A DNA stretch of 64,000 bases from Pseudomarimonas salicorniae (GCF_023156535.1 NZ_JALNMH010000002.1:62001-126000), one strand, 5' to 3'; numbered from the stretch's first letter, positions 20,051 to 32,037 are shown. Numbers and translations: made by a program. Notes: generated by a model from the sequence alone, not told the origin.

Positions 20051-20242
20051 CTAGCCGCGGACCCACTGCAGCAGGAGCAGGCCAAGGCCGGCCAGGATGG
20101 CGCCACCGATCCGCAGGGTGCCGGTCGGCACCTCCTGCATCTGCGCGGCCATGCGCTTCCAGGCGGAAGCGCCGGCAAGCAGGAACAGTCCCTCGATCAC
20201 CAGGACCAGGCACAGGGCGGCGAGCAGATCCTGGCTGATCAC
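20051..20242 (-). CDS. Small membrane protein, DUF2065 (YjeT-like)
   Basis: A 63-residue protein with two hydrophobic segments (LLAALCLVLVIEGLFLLAG and IGGAILAGLGLLLLQW). It matches the short DUF2065 proteins that sit just after hflC in many gammaproteobacteria; function is unknown. Start codon is GTG, five bases after the hflC stop. In many relatives purA comes next; here it does not, and a REP region ends the operon. Confidence 0.85.
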   Translation of the reverse strand: MISQDLLAALCLVLVIEGLFLLAGASAWKRMAAQMQEVPTGTLRIGGAILAGLGLLLLQWVRG

Positions 20243-20247
20243 GGCAC

Positions 20248-21120
20248 TCAGCGCTGCGGCGTGCCGCCCCGCTCGAAGTAGCGAAGGAACTCGGCGTTCT
20301 TGTCCAGGACCAGCACGCCCTCGCCGTCGGCGAAGCCGTTGCGGTAGGCCTCGAGCGAGCGGTAGAAGGCGTAGAACTCGACATTGTCCTGGTAGGCGCG
20401 GGCATAGGTGTCGGCGGCCTCGGCATCGCCTTCACCGCGCAGCCGCTGGGCGTCACGCTCGGCCTCGGCGACGATGATCGCCCGCTGCCGGTCGGCATTG
20501 GAGCGGATCGTCTCGGACTGCTCGGTACCCTCGGCGCGCAGCTCGTTGGCGACGCGCAGGCGCTCTGCGCGCATGCGCTCGAACACCGAACCGATCACCT
20601 GGCCGTCCTCGGGCAGGTCGATGCGTTTGATGCGGATGTCGACGATCTTGACGCCCAGGCTCTCGGCCGCCGGGTTGGCAACCTCCACGAAGCGCTCGGC
20701 GAGGTTGGTGCGCTCGCCGCCGACCACGTCCTTGAGGGTGCGCTGGTTGATCTCGTTGCGGATGGCTTCCTTCACGATCGGCGACAACCGCTGCTGGGCA
20801 TTGATCTCGTTGCCCGCGGTGGCCTGGTAGAAGCGGCGCACGTCGTCGATGCGCCACTTGACGAAGAAGTCGACGTTGACGTCCTTCTTCTCCGAGGTCA
20901 GGTAGCGCTCCGGCTGGCCGTCCAGCGACAGGATGCGGCGATCGAACTTCAGCACGTTCTGCACCAGCGGCAGCTTCAGATGGAAGCCGGGCTGGATCTC
21001 GGTCTCGACGATGCGGCCGATCTGGAAGCGCACCGCGACCTGGCTCTCCTGCACCTGGTAGACCGAATCCATGGCCAGGAAGAGCAGGATGATGATGACG
21101 ATCGGAATGGCGGGCTTCAT
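20248..21120 (-). CDS. hflC: HflC, FtsH-modulating SPFH membrane protein
   Basis: A 290-residue inner-membrane protein with one N-terminal helix (IPIVIIILLFLAMDSVYQV) and an SPFH/band-7 domain on the periplasmic side (VRFQIGRIVETEIQPGFHLKLPLVQ). With HflK it forms the cage around the FtsH protease and limits its action on membrane substrates. Its ATG overlaps the hflK stop (ATGA), ensuring matched synthesis. Length is normal for the family. Confidence 0.95.
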   Translation of the reverse strand: MKPAIPIVIIILLFLAMDSVYQVQESQVAVRFQIGRIVETEIQPGFHLKLPLVQNVLKFDRRILSLDGQPERYLTSEKKDVNVDFFVKWRIDDVRRFYQATAGNEINAQQRLSPIVKEAIRNEINQRTLKDVVGGERTNLAERFVEVANPAAESLGVKIVDIRIKRIDLPEDGQVIGSVFERMRAERLRVANELRAEGTEQSETIRSNADRQRAIIVAEAERDAQRLRGEGDAEAADTYARAYQDNVEFYAFYRSLEAYRNGFADGEGVLVLDKNAEFLRYFERGGTPQR

Positions 21121-22265
21121 CGACGGGCCTCCTCTCGGCCGGTTCGGTCGGGGCGTCTGAGGTCACGCTCGGCGCCTGAGGAACCTTGCAGGCCCGGCAT
21201 CAGCGGGGTGGCGGCGGGCAGGCGGCCGCCCGGACCGCCCGGCAGCGGCGCGCCGCCCTCCATGGGCAGGTAGAGCACGTTTCCGCCGTCGCCGGCGTAG
21301 ACCTTGCGGTTGCGCGAGAGCACGTCCTGCATGGTTTCGAGATACAGGCGCTGGCGGGTGACCACCGGCGCCTTGCGGTACTCGTCGGCGAGCAGGGAGA
21401 AGCGCTGCGCGTCACCTTCGGCGCGGGCGATCATCGACTGCTTGTAACCTTCGGCCTCGGCGCGGATGCGCGCGGCCTCGCCTCGGGCCTCGGGGACCAC
21501 CTTGCTGGCGTAGGCCTCGGCTTCGGACTCGATACGCTCCTTGTCCTCGCGGGCGCTGATCGCATCGTCGAAGGCCTCGCGGACCTCGGAGGGCGGGCGC
21601 GCGTTCTGCAGGTTGAAGACCGAGACCTGCAGGCCGGTGTTGTAGAAGTCCAGCGTGCCCTGCAGGCGTAGACGGGCTTCGGCAGCCAGGGCGGCACGCT
21701 CGCCGGTCAGCACCTGGTCCATCTCGCTCGACCCGATCACGTCGCGCACGGCGCTCTCCGCCGCCTGCTTGAGAGTGTCGTCGGGGTCGCGGGCGCCAAA
21801 CAGGTAGAGCTGGGGGTCGGCGACCAGGTACTGCACGTTGAACTCGATCTGCACGATGTTTTCGTCGCGGGTCAGCATGCGCACCTGGTCGCTGATGCTG
21901 CGCAGCTGGGTGACGTCGACCTTGGTCACCGATTCCAGCGGCCGGGGCAGCTTGAAGTTCGGCCCCGGGGTGAGGATGCGGTCGAACTTGCCGAAGCGCA
22001 GGACCACGCCGCGCTGGCGCTCGTCGATCATCACCCAGGCATCCAGCGCGAACCACAGCGCGATCAGGACGCCGATGATCAGCATGAAGTTGGGACCGCC
22101 CTGGCCGGTCCGGCCATCGCCGCCGCCCCCGCCGCCGAAGACGCGGTTGATATTGCCTTTCAGACGGTTGAGGAACGCCTCGACATCCGGACCCTGGTCA
22201 CCGCCACCGCTACCGCCTTCGTTCCAGGGATCCTTCTTGCCACCGCCGGGTTGGTTCCACGCCAT
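21117..22265 (-). CDS. hflK: HflK, FtsH-modulating SPFH membrane protein
   Basis: A 382-residue partner of HflC. The Gly/Pro-rich N-terminus (MAWNQPGGGKKDPWNEGG) is typical of HflK. A transmembrane helix (FMLIIGVLIALWFALDAWV) is followed by the SPFH domain (IDERQRGVVLRFGKFDRILTPG) and long helices rich in Ala, Glu and Arg. The C-terminus is Gly/Pro-rich. It overlaps hflC by four bases and follows hflX by 109 bases. Confidence 0.95.
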   Translation of the reverse strand: MAWNQPGGGKKDPWNEGGSGGGDQGPDVEAFLNRLKGNINRVFGGGGGGDGRTGQGGPNFMLIIGVLIALWFALDAWVMIDERQRGVVLRFGKFDRILTPGPNFKLPRPLESVTKVDVTQLRSISDQVRMLTRDENIVQIEFNVQYLVADPQLYLFGARDPDDTLKQAAESAVRDVIGSSEMDQVLTGERAALAAEARLRLQGTLDFYNTGLQVSVFNLQNARPPSEVREAFDDAISAREDKERIESEAEAYASKVVPEARGEAARIRAEAEGYKQSMIARAEGDAQRFSLLADEYRKAPVVTRQRLYLETMQDVLSRNRKVYAGDGGNVLYLPMEGGAPLPGGPGGRLPAATPLMPGLQGSSGAERDLRRPDRTGREEARR

Positions 22266-22374
22266 CGCACTACTCCGTCTGTGTCCCGCGCTGCGGCCTC
22301 ATGCCACCCGCGGCTTGGTCAAGGCCGGCGATTCTAGCCCAGCCTGCGTCTGTGCCAGGTCTGCGTCGCTCCGC

Positions 22375-23694
22375 TCAGGCGTCGGCGAGGTCAGCCGGCG
22401 CATCGAGCAATTGTTCGCGTAGCGCCGCCGCCTGCCGGTCCGGATCGGCGCAAAGCTGTTCGGCCAGCCGCCTCGGCAGGTCCAGCTCCAGCTGCCAGCC
22501 CTCGTCGTCGCTGCGCTCGGCACGCACCGCTCCGGCGGCGAACAGCCGGGCACGCAGCCGTCCTGCCAGCGGCGACAGCCGCACCCAGCGGTGGATGCGC
22601 TGCTCGGCGAAGCGCTCGCCGATCGCGCCGCGCAGCAGATCGAGGCCTTCGCCCTGCATCGCTGACAACCAGACCCGGTCCACCTGGCCCTCTTCGTCGC
22701 GGTCGGCCCGGGCGGCGAAGTCCTCGAGGCGGTCGATCTTGTTGTAGACCATGAGCTGCGGCAGCTCGCCGGCACCGATCTCGTCGAGCACCTGCTGCAC
22801 CTGGGTGATGCGCAGGTCGCGGTCGGGATCGGCGGCGTCGACGACGTGCAGCAGCAGGTCGGCCTCGCGCGCCTCGGCCAGGGTCGAGCGGAAGGCGGCG
22901 ACCAGGTCATGCGGCAGGTCGCGGATGAAACCCACGGTATCGGCCAGGGTCACCGGGCCGCAGTCGAGGTCCGGAAGCCGTCGGACGGTGGGATCCAGCG
23001 TCGCGAAGAGCTGGTCGGCGGCATAGGCCACGGCGCCGGTCAGGGCGTTGAACAGGGTCGACTTGCCGGCGTTGGTGTAGCCGACCAGGGCCACGCGCGG
23101 CACCTCGTTGCGCACGCGCGCCCGGCGCATTTGGGCGTGCTGCACCTCGACCTTCTCCAGCCGACGCTGCAGCTGGTCGACGCGCTTGGCGAGCAGGCGG
23201 CGATCGGTTTCTAGCTGGGTCTCACCCGGGCCGCGCAGGCCGATCGCACCGCCGCGCTGGCGCTCCAGATGGGTCCAGCCGCGCACCAGGCGGGTGGCGA
23301 CGTGCTTGAGCTGGGCCAGCTCGACCTGCAGCTTGCCCTCGTGGGAGCGGGCGCGCTGGGCAAAGATGTCGAGGATCAGGCCGGTACGGTCCACCACCCG
23401 GCGCTTGAGCAGCCGCTCGAGGTTGCGCTCCTGCACCGGGCTCAGCGGATGGTTGACCAGCACCAGGTCGGCGCCGGTGGCCTCGCACATGGCCTCGGCC
23501 TCCTCCGCCTTGCCGCTGCCGATCAGCAGCGCCGGATTCGGCCGCTCGAGGCGGGCAGTCAGCCGACCGACCACCCGGGCGCCCGCCGAGCGGGCCAGCT
23601 CGGCGAACTCTTCCAGCACCGACTCGTCGTTCTCGCCGGGCGCATAGGGCTGGATCAGCAGGGCGTTCTCGCCGCCCCGTGAGCGTTCAAACAC
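22375..23694 (-). CDS. hflX: HflX, ribosome-associated GTPase
   Basis: A 439-residue GTPase that splits stalled 70S ribosomes, notably after heat stress. The N-terminal HflX domain includes GSGKAEEAEAMCEATGADLVL and the Gly-rich GGAIGLRGPGETQLETDRR. The G domain has G1 GYTNAGKSTLFN, G3 DTVGFIRDLP and G4 NKID. It follows hfq by 39 bases in the classic miaA-hfq-hflX-hflKC order. Confidence 0.95.
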   Translation of the reverse strand: MFERSRGGENALLIQPYAPGENDESVLEEFAELARSAGARVVGRLTARLERPNPALLIGSGKAEEAEAMCEATGADLVLVNHPLSPVQERNLERLLKRRVVDRTGLILDIFAQRARSHEGKLQVELAQLKHVATRLVRGWTHLERQRGGAIGLRGPGETQLETDRRLLAKRVDQLQRRLEKVEVQHAQMRRARVRNEVPRVALVGYTNAGKSTLFNALTGAVAYAADQLFATLDPTVRRLPDLDCGPVTLADTVGFIRDLPHDLVAAFRSTLAEAREADLLLHVVDAADPDRDLRITQVQQVLDEIGAGELPQLMVYNKIDRLEDFAARADRDEEGQVDRVWLSAMQGEGLDLLRGAIGERFAEQRIHRWVRLSPLAGRLRARLFAAGAVRAERSDDEGWQLELDLPRRLAEQLCADPDRQAAALREQLLDAPADLADA

Positions 23695-23733
23695 CGGGTT
23701 TCACCTGCTCCGTCAGGGACAAGGCCGGGCGCC

Positions 23734-24036
<303 letters not shown>

Positions 24037-24159
24037 TCAGCGGCCGCGGCACCCGATCCTCCTGGTTCCCAAATGGGGGGCGGATCGGGCAAGTCAAGCG
24101 CATGGTACACGGGCGCCGCAGCGGCAAGGAGAGGGCGCGTTCACGGCTGGGGGCGCCGT

Positions 24160-25089
24160 TCAGAGGAAGCCGTCGACCAGGCGCTGCAGCCGCGTCTCAT
24201 CGACCGGGTCGACCCAGAAAAGATCCGCCTCGGAGCGCAGCCAGGTCAGCTGCCGTTTGGCCAGCTGCCGGGTCGCGGCGATGCCGGCGGCCAGGAAGCC
24301 GGCCAGGTCGGTCTCCCCGTCGAGGTGGGCAAGGGCCTGCCGGTAGCCGACCGCGCGCATCGCCGGCAGTTCCGGGTCGAAGCGCGGATCGGCGCGCAGC
24401 CGGCGCACCTCGTCCAGGAAGCCGGCCTCGAGCATGGCGGCGAACCGATCGGCGATGCGCCGGTGCAGCAGGCTGCGGTCGGGCGGGGCAAGGGCGATCT
24501 TCAGCACGCAGAAGGGCCGTCGCGGGGGGGCAGCCGCGGCCTGCCACTCGGACAGCGGCCGGCCGCTCAGCCTGAACACCTCCAGCGCGCGCAGGACGCG
24601 CTGCGAATCGCCCGGCCGGATCCGTGCGGCCGAGGCCGGGTCGACGGCCGCCAGCTCGGCGTGCATCGCCGGCGCGCCGCGCTCGGCACACTCGGCGACC
24701 AGGGCAGCGCGCAGCCCGGGATCGCTCTCCGGCATTGGCGAGAGCCCGTCGAGCAGGGCGCGGAAGTACAGGCCGGTGCCGCCGACCAGCAGGGGCGTCC
24801 GGCCGCGGGCGTGGATCTCGGCGACCAGGCCGCTGGCCTCGCGGGCGAACTCCGCGGCCGAATAGGGCGCCCAGGGCTCACGGATATCGATCAGGTGGTG
24901 CGGTACCGCGGCGCGCTCGGCGGCGCTGGGTTTGGCGCTGCCGATGTCGAGGCCACGGTAGACCAGGGCCGAGTCGACACTGATCACCTCGGCCGGCAGG
25001 CGCGCGGCCAGAGCCAGCGCCGCGGCGGTCTTGCCCGAGGCGGTCGGGCCCATCAGGGCGATCACTCGGGGTCGGGAGTCGGCAGGCAT
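24160..25089 (-). CDS. miaA: MiaA, tRNA dimethylallyltransferase
   Basis: A 309-residue enzyme that transfers dimethylallyl from DMAPP to N6 of A37 in tRNAs reading U-starting codons. Motifs: P-loop [40 protein letters not shown] and [13 protein letters not shown] near the C-terminus. It is the first gene of the leftward miaA-hfq-hflX-hflKC operon and diverges from tilS with 60 bases between. A 162-base gap precedes hfq and may hold an extra promoter, though none is clear. Confidence 0.95.
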   Translation of the reverse strand: MPADSRPRVIALMGPTASGKTAAALALAARLPAEVISVDSALVYRGLDIGSAKPSAAERAAVPHHLIDIREPWAPYSAAEFAREASGLVAEIHARGRTPLLVGGTGLYFRALLDGLSPMPESDPGLRAALVAECAERGAPAMHAELAAVDPASAARIRPGDSQRVLRALEVFRLSGRPLSEWQAAAAPPRRPFCVLKIALAPPDRSLLHRRIADRFAAMLEAGFLDEVRRLRADPRFDPELPAMRAVGYRQALAHLDGETDLAGFLAAGIAATRQLAKRQLTWLRSEADLFWVDPVDETRLQRLVDGFL

Positions 25090-25149
25090 CCGGACACGTT
25101 AGCAGGGCCGGCGCTGGTCGCCGCGCCCGTCGCGCGGCAGGATTCGCGG

Positions 25150-26427
25150 ATGGACTGCCCGGTCACCCAGGCGCTGGCCGAATGGCCCGCCGACACCCTT
25201 GCCGTCGGCTTCAGCGGCGGCCTTGATTCCAGCGTGCTGCTGCATGCCCTCGCCCGGCAGCGTCGCGGCGGGCTGCTCGCGCTGCATGTCGACCACGGCC
25301 TGCAGACGGCATCACGCGACTGGGCGCGCCACTGCCTCGACACCGCGCGCCACTGGGGCGTCGATTGCCGGAACCTGCACGCCGAGATCGCATCCGGCGA
25401 CCCGCGCGGCCTCGAGGCCGCCGCCCGCGAGGCGCGCTACCAAGCGCTGGCCGCCGCCCTGCCACCGGGAGCCTGGCTGGCCCTCGCCCACCACCGCGAC
25501 GACCAGGCCGAAACCGTGCTGCTCAGGCTGCTGCGCCGCGCCGGCGCCCGCGGGCTCGGGGGAATGCGCGAAACCAGCGACTCGGCTTCCGGGCTGCGCC
25601 TGTGGCGACCCTTTCTGGGCCTGCCGCGGGCGGCCCTGGTCGACTACGCGCAGCGCCATGGCCTGGCCTTCATCGAGGACCCGATGAACGCCGACGGCCG
25701 CTTCGACCGGGTCTACCTGCGACACCAGGTCCTGCCTGCGCTGGCCCGGCGCTGGCCGCAGGCCGCCGAGGCGCTTGCCTCCAGCGCCGCCCTGCTGGCC
25801 GCCGAGGACGAGCGGCGCCAGGCCGCCGTGCAGGACGCGCTGGCCCGCTGCCGGGGTCTGGACCCGGCCTGCCTGCTGCTGGGACCGCTGATGGACGAAT
25901 CCGAGCCGCTGCGCCGGCCGCTGATCGAGGCCTGGTGCCAGCAACAGGGCGCCCCGGCCCTGCCCGGCGCCCTGGTCGAGCGACTGGCCCGCGGGCTGCC
26001 CCGCCGCGAACCGCGGGGCTTTGCCTCGCTGGTCTGGCAGGGCTGGCGGATCGAACGCTACCGCGGGGCCCTGCACATCGAAGCCGAGCGCCCGACCGGC
26101 TTCGTGGCCCGCCCCTGGGACGGCCGCGCTTCGCTGCAGCTCGGCCACGGCCGGCTGGCACTCATCGGTGCCGAAGCCCTGCCCTGGCCGGTCTCGGTCG
26201 CCCCGCGCCGCGGCGGCGAGCAGATGCGCCTGCCGGGCCGCGCGCACCGTCACGCGCTCAAGGACTGCCTGCAGTCGCTCGGCCTGCCACCCTGGGAGCG
26301 CCGCGGGCTGCCGCTGCTGCTGGGCGCCGACGCCGAGCTGGATGCAGCCGGCGACCTGCTCTACAGCGCCCGCTTCGAGGATTGGCTGAACGAGCGCGGG
26401 GCGCGGCTGCGCTGGATACCCGGCTGA
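25150..26427 (+). CDS. tilS: TilS, tRNA-Ile lysidine synthetase
   Basis: A 425-residue ATP pyrophosphatase that converts C34 of tRNA-Ile(CAU) to lysidine, changing its codon reading from AUG to AUA. The PP-loop is GFSGGLDSSVLL; other family motifs are HVDHGLQ, AHHRDDQAETVLLRLLRRAGARGLGGM and RPFLGLPR. The C-terminal domain has the RRGGEQMRLPGRAHRHALKDCLQ pattern. The frame is open far upstream, but the ATG at 25150 gives MDCPVTQALAEWPADTLAVGFSGG, the right distance to the P-loop. It is upstream of pyrH on the same strand. Confidence 0.94.
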   Translation: MDCPVTQALAEWPADTLAVGFSGGLDSSVLLHALARQRRGGLLALHVDHGLQTASRDWARHCLDTARHWGVDCRNLHAEIASGDPRGLEAAAREARYQALAAALPPGAWLALAHHRDDQAETVLLRLLRRAGARGLGGMRETSDSASGLRLWRPFLGLPRAALVDYAQRHGLAFIEDPMNADGRFDRVYLRHQVLPALARRWPQAAEALASSAALLAAEDERRQAAVQDALARCRGLDPACLLLGPLMDESEPLRRPLIEAWCQQQGAPALPGALVERLARGLPRREPRGFASLVWQGWRIERYRGALHIEAERPTGFVARPWDGRASLQLGHGRLALIGAEALPWPVSVAPRRGGEQMRLPGRAHRHALKDCLQSLGLPPWERRGLPLLLGADAELDAAGDLLYSARFEDWLNERGARLRWIPG

Positions 26428-26494
26428 ACCGCGCCGGGCAGTGAGGTCGCACACCATCGGCGCGATCCCGGGCGACCTTGCCGGCCATCCGGGC

Positions 26495-26500
26495 TAGAAT
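26495..26500 (+). promoter_or_regulatory. Possible -10 (TAGAAT) of the pyrH operon
   Basis: TAGAAT lies 30 bases upstream of the pyrH start in the 102-base gap after tilS. No recognisable -35 at 16-18 bases was found, so only the -10 is proposed. Confidence 0.35.
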
Positions 26501-26529
26501 GCGGCGGTTTTGTCTGCCTGGAATCACCG

Positions 26530-27258
26530 ATGAGCACCTCTGCCCTGAAATATCGACGCATTCTGCTCAAGCTCAGCGGCGAGGCGCTGATGGGGCGCGA
26601 GGACTACGGCATCGACCCCGAGGTGCTGTTCCGCCTCGCCCGTGAAATCCAGGAGGTCAACCGAGCCGGGGTGCAAGTCGGCGTGGTGATCGGCGGCGGC
26701 AACATCTTCCGCGGCGCCGGCCTTGCCGCGGCCGGCATGGACCGCGTCACCGGAGACCACATGGGCATGCTGGCGACGGTGATGAACGCCCTGGCCATGC
26801 AGGATGCGCTGGAGAAGATTGGTTCCTACGCACGGACGATGAGCGCGCTGAAGATCAACGAGGTCTGCGAGGACTTCATCCGCCGGCGGGCGATCCGGCA
26901 TCTGGAGAAGGGGCGCATCGCGATCTTCGCCGCCGGCACCGGCAATCCGTTCTTCACCACCGATTCCGCCGCCGCGCTGCGCGCGGTGGAGGTCGGCGCC
27001 GAGCTGATGCTGAAGGCGACCAAGGTCGACGGCGTCTACGACAAGGATCCGAAGAAGCACGCCGATGCGACCCGCTACGAGAAGCTCACCTACGAGGACG
27101 TGATCACCCGCGACCTGAAGGTGATGGACACCGCCGCCATCGCCCTGTGCCGCGACTACGACATTCCGCTGCGCATCTACGACATGTCGCGCAGCGGCGA
27201 CCTGATGCGGATCGTCCAGGGCGAGCCGATCGGCACCCTGGTCCACAACCGCGGCTGA
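26530..27258 (+). CDS. pyrH: UMP kinase PyrH
   Basis: A 242-residue hexameric amino-acid-kinase-fold enzyme that phosphorylates UMP to UDP. Motifs: [66 protein letters not shown] and [12 protein letters not shown]. It opens the pyrH-frr-uppS-cdsA-dxr run. The usual upstream rpsB-tsf are not here; tilS takes that place. Confidence 0.97.
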   Translation: MSTSALKYRRILLKLSGEALMGREDYGIDPEVLFRLAREIQEVNRAGVQVGVVIGGGNIFRGAGLAAAGMDRVTGDHMGMLATVMNALAMQDALEKIGSYARTMSALKINEVCEDFIRRRAIRHLEKGRIAIFAAGTGNPFFTTDSAAALRAVEVGAELMLKATKVDGVYDKDPKKHADATRYEKLTYEDVITRDLKVMDTAAIALCRDYDIPLRIYDMSRSGDLMRIVQGEPIGTLVHNRG

Positions 27259-27330
27259 GTCGCGCGCCGCGCCGCAGCACGTATCATCCCCACACCAAAC
27301 GAGCCGCCAAGGCATAGAACGGAGCTGGCC

Positions 27331-27888
27331 ATGATCAATGACATCAAGAAGGACGCCGAGACGCGCATGCAGAAGAGCGTCGAGTCCCTGCGCCACGACC
27401 TGACCAAGCTGCGCACCGGCCGCGCCAGCACCGCCCTGGTCGACAATCTCAAGGTCAACTACTACGGCTCCGATGTGCCGCTCTCGCAGGTTGCCAGCGT
27501 CGCCATTTCCGATGCGCGCACCCTGACCATCACGCCGTGGGAGAAGAACATGGTCGGCGTGGTCGAGAAGGCGATCTTCGCCTCCGACCTCGGCCTGACC
27601 CCGAACACCGCCGGCCAGATCATCCGCATCAACCTGCCGCCGCTCACCGAGGAGCGCCGCAAGGAGCTCTCCAAGCACGTCTCGCACGAGGGCGAGAACG
27701 CCAAGGTGGCGATCCGCAACATCCGCCGCGACGCCATGCACCAGGTCAAGGAGCTGCTGAAGTCCAAGCAGATCACCGAGGACGAGGAGCGCAAGGCCGA
27801 GGAGGACATCCAGAAGCTCACCGACAAGTTCGTCAAGGACGTAGACGGCGTGGTCAAGGACAAGGAAACCGAGCTGATGGCGGTCTGA
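27331..27888 (+). CDS. frr: Ribosome recycling factor
   Basis: A 185-residue protein that, with EF-G, splits post-termination ribosomes. The sequence is recognisable throughout: [27 protein letters not shown] at the N-terminus, [32 protein letters not shown] and the C-terminal helix [15 protein letters not shown]. The length is standard. It begins 72 bases after pyrH and ends nine bases before uppS. Confidence 0.97.
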   Translation: MINDIKKDAETRMQKSVESLRHDLTKLRTGRASTALVDNLKVNYYGSDVPLSQVASVAISDARTLTITPWEKNMVGVVEKAIFASDLGLTPNTAGQIIRINLPPLTEERRKELSKHVSHEGENAKVAIRNIRRDAMHQVKELLKSKQITEDEERKAEEDIQKLTDKFVKDVDGVVKDKETELMAV

Positions 27889-27897
27889 GACACCCTC

Positions 27898-28644
27898 GTG
27901 ACCGAGCTCCCCGCCGCGGCCCTGCCCCGGCACATCGCCATCGTGATGGACGGCAACGGCCGCTGGGCCAGGGCCCGCGCGCGGCCGCGCAGCATCGGCC
28001 ACCGCGCCGGCGCCCGGGCGGTCAACCGCTGCATCGACTGGTGCATCGAGCGCGGCATCGACGCCCTGACCCTGTTCGCCTTCTCGTCTGAGAACTGGCG
28101 CCGTCCGGAGGAGGAGGTCGGCGCGCTGATGCAGCTGTTCATGCGCGCGCTCGATCGCGAGGTGGACGAACTGGCGCGGCGCTCGGTGCGCCTGCGCTTC
28201 ATCGGCCACCGCGAGGCCTTCTCCCCCGACCTGCAGACGCGCATGCAGCGCGCCGAGGCGGCGACCGCGAGCGGCGAGCGCCTGCAGCTGTCGATCGCTG
28301 CCAGCTACGGCGGACGCTGGGACATCGCCCAGGCCGCCCGCACGCTGGCCGCGGACGTGGCCGCCGGACGACTGCGGGCCGAGGAGATCGACGAAACCCT
28401 GCTCGGCACCCGCACCTGCCTTGCCGACCTGCCCGAACCCGATCTGTTCATCCGTACCGGCGGTGATCGCCGGATCAGCAATTTCCTGCTCTGGCAGCTG
28501 GCCTACAGCGAGCTGCATTTCACCCCGGTCCTGTGGCCGGATGTCGACGCGGCGACGCTGGATGCGGCGCTCGACGACTTCCAGCAGCGCGAGCGGCGGT
28601 TCGGCATGACCTCGGAGCAGGTCGCAGCGGGAACCCCCCGATGA
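27898..28644 (+). CDS. uppS: Undecaprenyl pyrophosphate synthase
   Basis: A 248-residue cis-prenyltransferase that makes the C55 carrier precursor for peptidoglycan and O-antigen. Motifs: [14 protein letters not shown] with the catalytic Asp, [29 protein letters not shown] and [20 protein letters not shown]. Start codon GTG at nine bases after frr; the first family-conserved residues begin 11 codons later, as expected. It overlaps cdsA by four bases (ATGA). Confidence 0.96.
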   Translation: MTELPAAALPRHIAIVMDGNGRWARARARPRSIGHRAGARAVNRCIDWCIERGIDALTLFAFSSENWRRPEEEVGALMQLFMRALDREVDELARRSVRLRFIGHREAFSPDLQTRMQRAEAATASGERLQLSIAASYGGRWDIAQAARTLAADVAAGRLRAEEIDETLLGTRTCLADLPEPDLFIRTGGDRRISNFLLWQLAYSELHFTPVLWPDVDAATLDAALDDFQQRERRFGMTSEQVAAGTPR

Positions 28645-29452
28645 AACAACGCATCCTGACGGCGCTGCTGATGCTGCCGCTGGCCATCGCCGCCGTGCTC
28701 TGGCTGCCGACCGGGTGGTTCATGGCCCTGGTGGCCGCGGTCCTGCTCCTCGGCATCTGGGAATGGGCACGCCTGAGCGGCCTGCCCAAGCCGCATCAGC
28801 GCGCCGTGGTCCTGCTGCTGCATGCCGTCGCCATGGCGGCCCTCGCGCGGCTGGCCTGGCCGGAAGGCTTCCCCAGCGTGGTCGCTGTCGGCTGCCTGTG
28901 GTGGCTGGCCGCGGCGGTCTGGCTCGGCCGCAGCCAGCTGGCCGGCGTGCCGAACCGCGGCAACGCCCTGATCAAGTCCGTGGCCGGCCTGTTCATGGCG
29001 GTTCCGGCCTGGGCCGGCGCTGCCCTGCTCCACGCCGATGGCGACCTCGGCCCGCGCTGGATGCTGTACGCGCTCTGCCTGGTCTGGGCCGCCGACACCT
29101 TCGCCTACTTCACCGGCAGCCGGATCGGCGGCCCCAAGCTGGCGCCCTCGATCAGCCCGAACAAGACCTGGGCCGGCTTCTGGGGAGGCCTCGGCGGCGT
29201 CCTGATCGTCTCGGTGGCGGCCACGCCCCTGCTCGGTCTCGACTTCTCCTATGCCCTGCCGATGCTCGCCCTGGCCGCGGTGACCTTTGTCGCCTCGGTC
29301 GTTGGCGACCTGTTCGAGAGCCTGATCAAGCGGCACAGCGGCGCCAAGGACTCGGGGGCGCTGATTCCCGGCCATGGCGGCGTGATGGACCGCGTCGACA
29401 GCCTGCTCGCCGCCCTGCCCGTCTTCGCCCTCGGCAAGCTCTGGCTCGGCCT

Positions 29453-29456
<4 letters not shown>
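28641..29456 (+). CDS. cdsA: Phosphatidate cytidylyltransferase
   Basis: A 271-residue polytopic membrane enzyme making CDP-diacylglycerol from phosphatidate and CTP, the branch point of phospholipid synthesis. The family signature is intact: [26 protein letters not shown] near the C-terminus. About seven to eight hydrophobic helices precede it. It overlaps uppS and dxr by four bases each, indicating tight translational coupling. Confidence 0.95.
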
Positions 29457-30628
<1,172 letters not shown>

Positions 30629-30647
30629 GCGGATCAGGACAGCACTC

Positions 30648-32003
30648 ATGACGGAATTCTTCGGGTCGGTATGGTGGTTGATCGTCAGCCTCGGGCTGCT
30701 GGTCACCTTCCACGAATTCGGCCACTACTGGGTGGGCCGGCGCTTCGGCGTCAAGGTGCTGCGCTTCTCGGTCGGCTTCGGCAGCCCGCTGTGGAAGCGC
30801 ATCGGCAAGGACGGCACCGAGTGGGTCGTGGCGGCGCTGCCGCTGGGCGGCTACGTGAAGTTCCTCGACGAGCGCGAGGGCGAGGTGCCGCGCGAGCAAC
30901 TCGACCAGGCCTTCACCCGCAAGAGCGTCGGCCAGCGCTTTGCCATCGTCGCCGCCGGACCGGCCTTCAATCTGATCCTGGCCATCTTCCTGCTCTGGGT
31001 GATGTTTCTGGTCGGCAAGGGCGACTACGCCCCGATCGTCGGCCGCTCGACCGACACCGCGGCGGCCGCCGGGCTGCAGCTTGACGACCGCCTGCTCAGC
31101 ATCGATGGCGAGCCGGTGGCGACCTGGACCCAGGCCGGCATGGCCCTGACCACGGCAGTCATGGACCGTCGCGCGGTAGAGATCGAGGTCGAGCGCGACG
31201 GCGCCCGCCGCCAGCTGACCCTCGACCTGTCGCGCATCGATCGCGAGATCGACGAAACCCGGGCCATGCGCCAGATCGGCCTGATCCCGCGCCAGCTGCT
31301 CCTGCCGCCGGTCATCGGCGCGGTGCTCGATGACGGCGCCGCGGCCCGGGCCGGGCTCCGTGAAGGCGACCGAATCCTCGCCCTGGGCGGGCGAGATATC
31401 GAGTTTTTCGACGACATTCCCCGCGCACTCGCCGAACATCCCCCCGAGGGCGGCCCGATCGAGGTCACCCTGGAGCGCGAAGGCCGGCGCCTTGACGTGT
31501 CGCTCAGCCCGACCTGGCAGGCCGGGGAAGCCGGCGAGGGCGGACGCTGGCTGCTGGGCGTGCAGGCCCAGCGCAGCGAAGCCCCACATGATGCGATACT
31601 GCGCTACGGTCCCGGCGAGGCGGTCGGTGCGGCGCTCAGGGAGACCTGGCGGCTGACCGAGGCCACCCTGGGCATGCTCTACCGGATGGTCACCGGGGTC
31701 GCTTCGCTGCAGAATCTGTCGGGCCCGATCTCCATCGCCCAGTACGCCAATGCCTCGGCCCAGATGGGCGCGGCCTGGTTCTTCTTTTTCCTCGCCGTGC
31801 TGTCGCTCAGCCTGTGCATCATGAACCTGCTCCCGATCCCGATCTTGGACGGGGGTCACCTGCTGTATTACCTTATCGAGATGATAAAGGGCTCTCCGGT
31901 GAGCGAGCGCATGCTCGTTGCCGGACAGTACGTCGGCCTGGCGTTCCTTGCCGGGCTTATGGGACTGGCCTTCTATAACGATATCGTGCGCCTCGTGGGC
32001 TGA
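30648..32003 (+). CDS. rseP: RseP, site-2 zinc metalloprotease
   Basis: A 451-residue intramembrane protease that releases sigma-E from its anti-sigma factor and clears signal peptides. HEFGH (H22-E23-x2-H26) in the first helix binds zinc, and the second ligand motif is NLLPIPILDGGHLL near residue 395. Two PDZ domains lie between (about 115-195 and 215-300). It begins 19 bases after dxr and is followed by bamA, the usual neighbour in this outer-membrane biogenesis cluster. Confidence 0.95.
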   Translation: MTEFFGSVWWLIVSLGLLVTFHEFGHYWVGRRFGVKVLRFSVGFGSPLWKRIGKDGTEWVVAALPLGGYVKFLDEREGEVPREQLDQAFTRKSVGQRFAIVAAGPAFNLILAIFLLWVMFLVGKGDYAPIVGRSTDTAAAAGLQLDDRLLSIDGEPVATWTQAGMALTTAVMDRRAVEIEVERDGARRQLTLDLSRIDREIDETRAMRQIGLIPRQLLLPPVIGAVLDDGAAARAGLREGDRILALGGRDIEFFDDIPRALAEHPPEGGPIEVTLEREGRRLDVSLSPTWQAGEAGEGGRWLLGVQAQRSEAPHDAILRYGPGEAVGAALRETWRLTEATLGMLYRMVTGVASLQNLSGPISIAQYANASAQMGAAWFFFFLAVLSLSLCIMNLLPIPILDGGHLLYYLIEMIKGSPVSERMLVAGQYVGLAFLAGLMGLAFYNDIVRLVG

Positions 32004-32037
32004 TGGCCCACGGCCTGTTTCTCTTTCGGAAGTGACA

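Noticed and set aside
26524-28518. 664-codon minus-strand open frame across pyrH, frr and uppS
   Set aside because: It mirrors three certain genes and has no ribosome binding site or domain.
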